Source: CAVVZJ01 sp963752755
GTDB taxonomy: Bacteria; Planctomycetota; Planctomycetia; Isosphaerales; Isosphaeraceae
Reading direction: 5' to 3'
Length of the DNA: 64,000 bases
NCBI GenBank assembly: GCA_963752755.1
Contig: CAVVZJ010000001.1
Span: 62,001 to 126,000 of the forward strand
The position numbers were made by a program, and so were the translations under genes. This document shows positions 55,282 to 64,000 of the stretch, piece by piece; the first letter of the stretch is position 1; each line of letters starts with the position of its first letter. The notes under the pieces were generated by a model. The model had not been told where the DNA came from and did no database searches. It saw only the letters and a program-made list of their open reading frames with translations.

Positions 55282-56982
55282 TCACATCCCCGGCAGGCAG
55301 AAACACGACGACGAGAGCGTGATGTCGGCATCCTGCCAGATCGTTTCCCAGCGGGCGCGGACCTGCTGCGCCTCGGTCTCCTGACCCTGGAGTTCGAGGG
55401 AACGTGCCAGGCCGAAGAGCGACCAGCCGTTCTCGGGCAGCCGCTCGAGGTCCTCGCGATAGACCCGCTCGGCCTCCTCGAACCGACCCGACTGCATCAA
55501 GGCCGCGCCCAGGGCGTGCCGGACCGGCAGGATCCAGTCCGGGGGCTCGGAATAGCGGAGTCGGTCCTGGCGATGGACGGCCTCGCGGAGTTCGGCGAAC
55601 GCCTCCTCGGGGCGGCCTTCGCGGTAGAGGATCTCGCCGGTCAGGAACTGCTCGGCGACGGCGAGCAGGTCGGCCGCCTTGTTGTTGCCGAAGGTGGCCG
55701 CCTCGGGGACCCGCGCTCGGGCCTCCTGGAATCGCTCCTGCTCGGCGCGGGCCTCTTCGAGCCGGTCCTGAGCCGCGTAGGCGACGGCCCGGGCGTAGCG
55801 GCGCAGGGCCCGGGCGAGCGGGAAGAGCCGGGTCGGGCTCGGGGGCGGCGAGGATCTCGTCCCAGCGGCCGAACCGCATGCGGACCTCCAGCGGCATGGT
55901 CATGTAGCCGTCGGCGATGGCCGCGTTCCGCTTCGCCCACGCGGTGCGGGATCAGGGTCATCATCTCGTCGATGGCGTCGATGGCCGTCTGGCTCGCGCC
56001 GCGCATCATCGCGGCATAGGCGAGCATGTGGTAGTTGTGCGCGATGTAGAGGCCGTAGAAGCCGGGGTCGGGTCGGAGGGCGAGGAACCGGCGGTCGGCG
56101 GCGATCGCCTTGCGGTTGGCCTCCTCGGCCTCCTCCCAGTGGCCCAGCCGCACGTCGATGTGCGACGGCATGTGGACGTTGTGCGAGAGGCCGGGCTGGA
56201 GGTCGCGGAGCCGGTCGGCGGCGGCCTCGGCGCGTCCGGGGTGGGTCGAGGCCTCGACGGCGTGGATGTAGAGGTGGTTCGCCAGCGGATGGTCGGGGGC
56301 GAACTTCGAGCACGGATTCGAGCAGGTTCGACGATCGCCTCGGTGCCCGGCTGGGGCTGGCCGTCCTGGGTGTAGAGGTCCCAGGGTCGGAGGTTCATCA
56401 GCGCCTCGGCGGTGAAGGACGCCGATGTCGGCGTCGTCCGGGATGATCCGCCCGGAGGGCCCGCATCGCGTCGGCGTAGGCGCGGTCCAGAGCGGAGCGG
56501 TCCTCGGGCGGATCGGGCACGCAGCGCTTGGCCAGGGCCGTCGATGAGCCTGCGCTCCAGGTCGCTTGCCCGGGTCGATCCCGACGCGGGCCTTGCCGAT
56601 GGCCTCCCAGGCGACGCGGGCCTGCTCGGCATCGACAGTCGGGCGGTTGATGTGCGGCCCCTGGGAGATGGCCACCCCCCACCAGGCCATGGCGCAGATC
56701 CGGGTCGATCGCGGCGGCCTGGCGGAACGAGCGGCAAGCCTCGTCGTGGTTGAAGGCGAAGAGGAGGTTCAGACCCTGGTTGAAGTAGCGCTGGGCGTCC
56801 TCGGAAGCGGTCGTCACCTCGCGCTTGTAGGGCCCGAGCCCCTCGAGAATCGGCTCGCGACGGCCCTCATCCAAGGCCTGACCCGAGGCCCGGGTTGCCG
56901 GGATGCGGGGCCCAACCGCCCATCCCAGTCCGAGGCCGACGAGGAGGGTGAGGGGCGCTACGAATCTCGAAAAGTGCATCAT
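55282..56982 (-). pseudogene. TPR-repeat protein gene, broken in at least five places
   Basis: Starts MMHFSRFVAPLTLLVGLGLG (ATG 56982, GGGAGGTCAGAAG upstream): a signal peptide. It continues with REVTTASEDAQRYFNQGLNL, then in other frames CAMAWWGVAISQGPHIN, KFAPDHPLANHLYIHAVEAS, HNVHMPSHIDVRLGHWEEAE, HNYHMLAYAAMMRG and finally MMQSGRFEEAERVYREDLER with CFCLPGM at the end. This order matches a common family of exported planctomycete TPR proteins (~570 residues). Frame changes occur about 56660-56690, 56430-56580 (several), 56310-56340, 55930, 55830 and about 55500-55640. It is either a real pseudogene or a stretch of poor consensus. Confidence 0.7.
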
Positions 56983-57040
56983 CTTCTGACCTCCCTTGGA
57001 ACTGCGGACGTGTTCGGTCTCGGAAGGGCCCCCCGATGCC

Positions 57041-57150
57041 GTCGGCGTCGGGGGGCTGCGGTCACGGCCCTTACGAGGGCGCTCCGGCCGGGAAGACGAC
57101 GCGCAAGCCGGGTCGGCGTCGGGGGGCTGCGGTCACGGCCCTTACGAGGG
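57041..57150 (+). repeat. 40-bp direct repeat, two copies
   Basis: The unit starting GTCGGCGTCGGGGGGCTGCG occurs at 57041-57080 and again at 57111-57150, identical over 40 bases. It lies just after the 3' end of the RTX gene. The second copy forms part of the hairpin at 57131-57161. Confidence 0.8.
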
Positions 57151-57161
57151 CTCGTGACCGA
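57131..57161 (-). terminator. Hairpin after the RTX gene
   Basis: GGTCACGGCCCT and AGGGCTCGTGACC pair with a short loop, a few bases after the minus-strand stop at 57168. No T-run follows; placement suggests a terminator. Confidence 0.45.
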
Positions 57162-57167
57162 CCACGA

Positions 57168-59994
57168 CTACTGAATCACGATGTTATCACCCGGGCCGCC
57201 GTCAAGGACGTCGTTCCCCGGCCCGCCGATGAGCACGTCGTCGCCCGGCCCACCCCTGAGGACGTCGTCGCCGTCGCCGCCGAGGAGGACGTCGTCGCCG
57301 TCGCCGCCGTCCGCGACGAGGCCGATCGCGCCGGCCGCCAGGCCCGTGGCCTGGATCACGTCGTTACCGCTCAGCGCGTTGATTGTCAGACGATCGTTGG
57401 CGGCCTCGGCGCCGGTGATGTTCACCTGCGCGGACAGGCCGAACACGGCGACGCCGCTCGCGTCGCCAGCGGCGATGATCACGTCGTCGCCGCTGGTGCC
57501 GTTGACGACGACGTTGTCGGCCTGGCCGTCGCCGCCGCCGCCGGTCGCCGCGAGGTTGAGGTTGACCGCGGTGACGTGGGTGCCGGTGAGGTCGCCGACG
57601 GTGATCCGGTCGGCGCCGCCGAGGGCGTTGAAGTCGATCGTCTCGACCGCGTTGAGGTCCATCGTGATGTTGGCGACGTCGCGGGTGAACCGGACCCGCT
57701 CGCCGTTGGCCTCCATGTCGATGACCTCGTTGATATTGGCGCCGTTGAAGAGCAAGCGGTCGGAGCCGGAATCGCCCTCGATGGTGTCGCTGCCGTCGCC
57801 GGGGTTCCAAAGGAACGTGTCGTCGCCCGCGCCCATCAGGGCCACGTCGTTGCCCTGGCCGCCGATGATGATGTCATCGCCCTGGCTGCCGCCGAGCAGG
57901 TCGATGCCGGCGCCGCCGTTGAGGGTGAGCCCGATGCGGCCGGCTCGGAGGCTGGAGGCGTTCACGACGTCGTTGCCCCCGAGGGCGTTGACCGTCAAGA
58001 GGTCGCGGTCGCCCTCGGTCTGGTCGATCGTCACCGAGGCGGGCAGGCCGGTCACGGCGATGCCGGTGCCGTTCGGGCCCACGACGATCGGATCGCCGCC
58101 GTTGGTGCCGTTGACGATGACGGAGTCGGCCGCGCCGTCGCCGCCGCCGCCGGTCGCGGCGAGGTCGAGGTTGACGGCGGTGACGTCAGTGCCGGTGAGG
58201 TCGCCGACGGTGATCCGGTCGGCGCCGCCGAGGGCCTTGAAGGCGATCGTCTCGACGTCGTTGAGGTCCATGAGGATGCTGCCGACGTCGCGGGTGAACC
58301 GGACGCGACCGCCGTTGGGCTCGATGTCGATGACCTCGCTGGCATTGGAGCCGTTGAAGAGCAGGCGGTCGGAGCCGGCCTGGCCCTCGACGATGTCGCT
58401 GCCGTCGCCGGGGTCCCACTGGAAGGTGTCGTCGCCGGTGCCGAGGAAGGCGACGTCGTTGCCCTGGTTGCCGTCGAGGAAGTCGCTGCCGTCGCCGCCG
58501 ATGAGCATGTCCGCACCGCCGCTGCCGAGGATCGTGTCGTTGCCGGCGCCGCCGTCCACGTTGAGGAGCACAACCCCGGCGGGGAGCGTCGAGGCGTTCA
58601 CGTTGTCGTCCCCGCCGAGGGCTTTGACCACGAGCGAATCGCTGGTCCCCTCGGAGCCGCTCACATTCACCTGGGCGGGCAGGCCGTTGACGGAGTACGA
58701 GGTGCCGGAGCCGATGACCGCGATGGAGTCGCCGCTGTTGGTGCCGTTGACGGTGACGGAGTCGGCCGCGCCGTCGCCGCCGCCGCCGCCGGTCGCGGCG
58801 AGGTCGAGGTTGACGGCGGTGACGTCGGTGCCGGTGAGGTCGCCGACGGTGATCCGGTCGGCGCCGCCGAGGGCCTTGAAGGCGATCGTCTCGACGTCGT
58901 CGAGGTCCATCGTGATGTTGGCGATGTCGCGGGTGAACCGGACCCGAGAGCCATTGGCCTCCATGTCGATGACCTCGTTGATATTGGCGCCGTTGAAGAG
59001 CAAGCGATCGGAGCCGGCCTGGCCCTCGACGGTGTCGCTGCCGTCGCCGGGGTCCCACTGGAAGGTGTCGTCGCCGGCGCCGAGCAGGGCGATGTCGTTG
59101 CCCTGGTTGCCGTCGATGAAGTCGTTGCCGTCGCCGCCCAGCAGCGTGTCGGCCCCGTTGCTCCCGAGAATCGTGTCGTCGCCGGCGCCGCCGTCCACGG
59201 TGATCCGGATCAGGGCGGCCAGGTTGCCGGTGGCCGAGAAGGTGTCGGCGCCGCCGTTCATGTTGACGACGAGGTTCTCGCTCGTGCCGATGTCGAGGCT
59301 GAAGGGGGCGGGGTTGACGCGGTCGAAGCGGACGCGCGTGCCGTTGGCGGTCGTGGTGAACTGCTCGGCCCCGTTGCCGCCGTTGACCTCGACGGTGTCC
59401 GTGTCGTCGCCGCCCTCGTCGAGGTCGGTGCCGTCGCCCGGGTTCCAGACCATGCGGTCGTTGCCCGACTCGCCGAAGACCATGTCGTTTCCGGCGCCGC
59501 CGGTCAGGATGTCGTTGTCGGCGCCGCCGAAGAGAAGGTCGGCGCCGCCCAGGCCGAGCAGGGTGTCGTTGCCTGCCTGGCCGAAGATCATGTCTGCCCC
59601 CGAACCCCCAGTGAGAGTGTCGTTACCGGCGCCGCCGAAGAGGATTGCCGCGGGCAGGCGCACCGTTGGCCTCATTCAGGGCGATCTGGTCGTTGCCCCC
59701 CTGGCCAAAGACCGAGATCAACGCCGTGTTGGCGACGGTCGGCGTGCCGCCGAGGACGGCCACGGCACCGCCGTTGACGAGGATCATCCCGGCGGCGTTG
59801 CGGCCGATGGTGATGACGTTATCCGCGGCGTCGCCCAAGACCGTTAGCATCCCCGCGGCCGGGGAGAAGCTGGCGACGACCGCCGGCACGGCGCGGACGT
59901 CCAGGGCCTCGGGGCCATTGAGGTGGACGGCCGGGCGATTCCGCCGCGACAGGCGACGGGGCTGGCCTCCTCGACTGGAGGGGATTGGGAACAT
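57168..59994 (-). CDS. RTX-type calcium-binding repeat protein, one frame break
   Basis: A protein of about 942 codons, likely exported. The start MFPIPSSRGGQPRRLSRRNR (ATG 59994, AAGGAG upstream) leads to LNGPEALDVRAVPAV, a degenerate version of the planctomycete LEPR-type N-terminal motif. At about 59655 homology changes frame (ALNEANGA then LPAAILFGGAGNDTLTGG). Then come GGxGxDxxx calcium-binding nonapeptides, three long near-identical modules (FQWDPGDGSD ... FTRD ... MDLDDVETIAFKALGG ... DRITVGDLTGTDVT), and a final RTX array (GGDGDDVLRGGPGDDVL). Such proteins fold into beta-rolls on binding calcium. No secretion partner is in the window. Confidence 0.85.
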
Positions 59995-60451
59995 GGTGCG
60001 ATCTCCTTGCCGATCGGAACTCAGGGCGCCGGCGATTCCGCCGTCGGCCACGCGGCCGGGCTGGCTCGCCGATGCCTCCTTGCCTATCGGAAGTCCTGCG
60101 CGGGGAATCGGGATGTAGACAATAGAAAAATTGGTTTGGCTCATGGGGCCAAACCGGTGCCGGAATCGGGAGTGCTGGCGAGGGCGAATGTAAGCTCCAT
60201 AATATTTTCCGGTTGTGGCGACCCCGGGTCGGCCGATTAGCTCGTGGCACCGATTCAGCCCCATGAGCCTTGGTTTTTATCGAGAGTTCTTGCCATCCAT
60301 GCGAAATCCAGGTCGCGTCGGCTGGGATGTCAGCGATCGGTGCCGCGCGGTCTGGCCAGATTTGGGCGCCGGGAGTGGCGGGACCGTCCCGACAGGAATC
60401 CGAGCCCGCGGGTCGCTCCGAGGTGCGAGCCCTCGCCGTCGTCCAGGGTCA
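59995..60451. other. Intergenic region upstream of the RTX gene
   Basis: 457 bp. An AT-richer stretch at about 60115-60140 may carry the RTX promoter. No repeat or gene is supported. Confidence 0.45.
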
Positions 60452-60787
60452 TCATCCTCCGGGCCATCGCGCGTCGGCGTCACCGGGGCCGAGGTCCTCG
60501 CCGGACGGTTGCAGGACCAGGCGGAACCGCAGGTGGGCGATCGTCAGGACGTCGCCTGGTCGGAGCACGCCCTCGACGACCCGCACGCCGTTGACCATCA
60601 GGCCGTTGGTGCTGCCGAGATCGCGGACAAGCACCTCGTCGTCGCCGAGGGCCAGGCAGCAGTGGCGCCGCGAGACCCGAGCCGAGTTGAGGCAGGCGTC
60701 GCAATCCAGGTGGCGGCCGACAACCGTTAGCAGGCCGACGATCGGGATGTCGGCGGTCCCGTCCAGAGCAACCAGGCGCGCGGGCAT
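60452..60787 (-). CDS. FHA-domain protein
   Basis: A 111-residue protein that is essentially one forkhead-associated domain, which binds phosphothreonine peptides. Hallmarks are in order: TVVGRHLDCD (conserved GR), ARVSRRHCCLAL (the S-x-x-H motif) and LVRDLGSTNGLMVNGVRV (the D-x-x-S-x-N-G motif). FHA proteins act as phospho-readers for Hanks-type kinases. The kinase gene at 60909 lies upstream on the same strand with about 120 bp between. The frame is intact. Confidence 0.9.
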   Translation of the reverse strand: MPARLVALDGTADIPIVGLLTVVGRHLDCDACLNSARVSRRHCCLALGDDEVLVRDLGSTNGLMVNGVRVVEGVLRPGDVLTIAHLRFRLVLQPSGEDLGPGDADARWPGG

Positions 60788-60908
60788 AGGATGGCCCTTC
60801 CCTCAGGGGCGCCGCGGCGACGGACCGTCGCCCCTCCACCGATTGAGTACCTGCGCGGTGGGGCGTGACAGGGACACCGACCGTCGCGATCGACCCCGTG
60901 AAGGGGGA

Positions 60909-63900
60909 TCAGGGGCCATCCAGGCCGAGCGTTGCGGCCGCCTCGCGGCGGAGGATCTTCAGCTCAAGCTGGGGGATCCACGAGGTATCTCCGCCCGCGT
61001 CGGGCTTGAACATGGCGACGGGGGCCGGCGAGCTGCCGCGATGGAACCACTGCCTCGCCTCCTCGGCTCGCCCGAGCCGGTGGTGGGCCATGGCGAGGAA
61101 CAGGGCGTCGTAGAGGGTGCCGCCGGCGCCGTGGATCTCGACCGAGCGGCCGAGCTGCCGGATCGCGTCCTCGAACCGGCCGGCGCGGTACAGGATGGCC
61201 CCGAGCGTGTTCAGCCGGTTCGGCGCCGGCCGGCTGGCAGCGGCCGACTCGGCCAGGCGGATCAACGGGGCGTAGTCCTCGACGGCCCCGGCCCCCAGGG
61301 CGCAGGACCAGGCGAGGTCGTTGGCGGTCCGCGGCGGGATCTTCGTCACGTCGAACGCTCGGAGGAGCTGGCGGCATGCCTCGCGGTAGGCCGAGTCATC
61401 GCCTCTGGCCCGGAGGAAGAGGACGCGGCGCGCCCGGGCCTCGACTTGGGGGGCGCCCGCGGTGATCGCCTCGTCGAAGGCCGAGGCGGCCTCGTCGAAG
61501 CGCCCCTGGATCGCGAGGGCTTGGCCCCGCGCCAACGGCTCCTGCCACGGGGGCTCCTCGACCGAGATCGTCAGGGGACCGGGGCTTTCAGGGGTCGCGG
61601 GGTCGCCCGACGGCGAGGGCGACCAGTCCAGGCTCAGCGCCGCGAGCCCGCGGCGGATCAAGACCAAGTCCCAGACCTGGATGTGGGGGGTGTTGAAGGT
61701 GACGACCAGGAGGCGGCCGTCGGGGCTGAACTCGAGGCCGGTCACGTTCTGGGGGTCGGGCGCCTCGAGCGTCGCCAGCTCCCGGCCAGTCTCGGGATCG
61801 ACCAGTTGGACCGTGCTGCGCGTCCTCGCGATCGCGAGGAGGCGGCCGTCCGTGGCGAAGGCCGCCACGCCCGGCAGGCTACCGGTCTGGCTGCGGGGGA
61901 TGCGGAGGCGTTCGACCCAGGAGCCGGCCTCCCAGAGGGAATACGCCGTGCCGGACGCGGTCAGGAGTCGGCGGCCGTCGGGGCTGAAGACGACCTCGGC
62001 GCTGCCCTCGACCGGCAACTCGACGACCGGAGCGCCGCGGCGGGCGTCCCAGACCTTCACGCGGGTGCCTTGCCAGGTGCCCGTGGCCAGCCAATGCCCG
62101 TCGCGACTGAGGCTCAGACGCTCCAGAAGGCTATGCCCGGCCAGCTCGACCGGCGGTCCGCCGCTCTCCAGGTCGAAGATGAGGACGCGCCCGCGCTCGC
62201 CGTCCAGGACGGTGGCGAGGGCCCGGCCGTCACGGCGCAGGCGGATTCGCCCCGTCGGGATGCCGGCCAGGGGGCCCAGGGGTACGGGAGGGCCGATCCG
62301 CAGCTGATCCGATGAGGGGCGATGGACCGGCCAGCGGAGCAAGCCCGGGGTACCGCCGGTGATCAGGGATGACCCGTCGGGGGCCACGACCACGCCCGAG
62401 GTTCCGGGCATCGCGACGAAGGCCGGCGAGCCGCCCGTCGCCAGCGGCTCCAGGCGGAGGCCCGGCCCGTCGGCCGAGACCAAGGCGCGGCCCGCGTCGA
62501 GGAATTCGACCGACCAGGTGCGGGCGCCCGCACCCTCGTCGCCGACCAGGGAACGGCACTCGGACCCCTCGGCCACCTCCCAGAGCCAGGACGCGCCGAC
62601 GTCGTGGCCGGGGCCCAGGAGCCGACCATCGCGACTGAACCGGATCGGGTGGGCCTCGGGAAACGGCCCCTTGACCAGCTCCTGACCGGACGAAGTCTCC
62701 CAGAGCCGGAGGGTCCCGTCCCAGCTCCCGCTTGCCAGTAGCGTGCCGCCGGGGTGGAAGGCCAGGGCGATGACCTGCCCGTCGTGGCCCTCAAACGTCC
62801 GCGGGGCGCGGGCCGGGTCTGTCGGGTCGAGTAGCCAGATCCGGCCGTCCTGCGAGCCAACCGCCAGATGGCGACCGCCAGGGTCCCAGTCCGCGGCGAA
62901 CCCCGGGTCGGTCAGAGCCCAGGCGGCCGCGACCGAGCCGTCCTCGACGAGCCGGATCTGGACCCCCTCACGCGAGTTCGGGCTGACGACGACGATCCGC
63001 CGCCCCGACGGGTCGAACCGGATCGCGTGAGGGACCGCCCCCGGCGCGAGGCGTCGCAGCTCGCGACCCTGGGTCAGGTCGTACAGGACGATCGAGCCAT
63101 CGCGACGGCCGACGGCGAGCGTCCGGCCGTCGGGGTGGAAATCGGCGGCGTCGCCATACATGCCATCGGGGACCTCCAGAACCTTGGCGAGCCGGCCGAC
63201 ATCCCAGGCGGCGAGGATCAGTTCCCCGCCCTGCTCGTGCTTCACGGCGAGGTGGCGGCCGTCGGGGCTGAAGCGGACGAACACGACGCGACGGCCGTTA
63301 CCGGGCAGTCGGGCCGGTTCGTCCCCACCGTTGCCGCGGATCAGGACGGCGCCGTCGGGCGTGCCTCGGGCGATCCGGCCCGACGTCGGGTCGAAGTCCA
63401 CTCCGAGGAAGCCGTCATCGGCCCGCCCGCGCCAGGGGACCAGGGGCCGGAGGTCGGGCAGGGCCAGGCAGGCGATCGCCTCGTTGCGCAGCTCCAGCCG
63501 GCGGCCCCCCGTTGTGTCCAGGCGTGCCGCCTTGCCGATCGCCCGCAGGCCCTCGGACCGGCGGCCGGCGAACCGGCTCCGACGGCCGGCGCGGGTCTGG
63601 GCGACGTAGGAGTCGAGGAGCTTTCGCACCGCGTCGGCCTCGGCTCGCTCGGCGCAGCCGGAGGTGGAAGAGTGTGTCGGCGTGCTCGCGGCGGAGGCGC
63701 AGGTCGGCGGCCGCGAGCACGACCACAACCAAGCCCAGCATCCCGGTCAGAGCCGTGCCGAGCGTCGCCAGCCCGGGGTTGCGTCGGGTCCACCGCGTCA
63801 GGCGCTCGGTCGAGCCGACCCGCCGGGCGACGATCGGGCGGTCCTCGAGGAAACGGCGGAGGTCCTGGGCCAGCGCGGCGGCGGTCGGGTAGCGGTGGGC

Positions 63901-64000
63901 CGCGTCCTTCTCGATCGCCTTGTGGATGACCGTCGCGAGGTCCCGCGGCACCGCCGGATTGACAACATTCAGGCGGGGCGGCTCGACCTGATCCACCTGG
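60909..64000 (-). CDS. Ser/Thr kinase with WD40 and TPR repeats, N-terminus beyond window, one frame break
   Basis: Only the end of the kinase domain is in view (VPRDLATVIHKAIEKDAAHR, then PTAAALAQDLRRFLEDRPI), followed by a TM helix (LATLGTALTGMLGLVVVVLA). Near 63660 homology changes frame (REHADTLFHL then AERAEADAVRKLLDSY). A long WD40 region follows with repeated FSPDGRHLA and LWETSSG-type blades, and the C-terminus has TPR-like helices (QGRFDEAASAFDEAI; YRAGRFEDAIRQLGRS). This is the second kinase-WD40 receptor in the window and differs from the one at 9250 by its TPR tail. The catalytic core lies to the right of the window. Confidence 0.85.

Noticed and set aside
57036..59847. Two plus-strand open frames of about 900 codons
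   Set aside because: They are the complement of the RTX repeats. The apparent repeats (DGDPVGAAEG-type) mirror the GGxGxD units and have no independent support.
60270..62315. Plus-strand open frame of 681 codons
   Set aside because: It is antisense to the FHA gene and the WD40 part of the second kinase gene; composition only, no motif.
1..64000. tRNA, rRNA, replication origin or attachment sites
   Set aside because: I looked for cloverleaf-like segments, rRNA signatures and tRNA-flanked direct repeats and recognised none. A covariance-model scan would be decisive for small RNAs.

Overview
The window looks like chromosomal DNA of a GC-rich planctomycete, most probably of the Isosphaeraceae/Gemmatales type. 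The evidence is two receptor-like Ser/Thr kinases fused to WD40 repeats, stand-alone WD40 proteins, three PEP-CTERM proteins, an RTX-type calcium-binding protein, small single-TM proteins of planctomycete style, and a flagellar regulatory block (fliA, flhG, flhF, flhA). No rRNA, tRNA or CRISPR array was recognised.

Layout. 1-6.6 kb holds a TPR lipoprotein, a cupin, trpS, an alpha/beta hydrolase and comEC. 6.6-9.2 kb is a decayed repeat block followed by an unusual two-gene cassette (two-TM GAF protein plus a small partner) of visibly lower GC. 9.2-17.3 kb holds a kinase-WD40 receptor, a solitary HicA-like protein, a membrane protein, an ECF-type sigma factor, a GT4 glycosyltransferase and a secreted WD40 protein. 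17.3-20.3 kb is a pair of related small genes, one with an IS4-family element just upstream of its start. 20.4-25.3 kb carries palindromic repeats, a PEP-CTERM gene, priA and nadD. 25.3-31.5 kb is an IS-rich glycan-type cluster: an IS5-family element inside an older IS5 remnant, and an IS701-family element that splits a radical SAM gene, followed by two glycosyltransferase-like genes. 32-41 kb holds a VWA protein, then a membrane protein, a GTPase and a GAP1-N2-like protein that look like one system, then a lipoprotein, a methyltransferase and a small TM protein. 41-47.5 kb holds the second copy of the repeat block, PEP-CTERM genes (one split by an ISAs1-family element), dense palindromic repeats, a PP2C phosphatase and a pseudogene. 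47.7-55 kb is the flagellar regulatory block with a degenerate GGDEF protein. 55-64 kb holds a shattered TPR gene, the RTX protein, an FHA protein and the start of a second kinase-WD40 receptor, cut by the window end.

Many long genes, including normally essential ones such as priA, are broken by single-base frame changes while homology continues at once in the next frame. I read most of these as consensus indel errors rather than decay. They are annotated as one gene each with the break noted.

The most interesting parts are: (a) the GTPase/GAP1-N2-like cassette at 34.4-39.2 kb; (b) the two-TM GAF plus partner cassette at 7.66-8.89 kb; (c) three IS insertions whose target duplications and targets can be reconstructed to the base; (d) at least four families of dispersed intergenic repeats.
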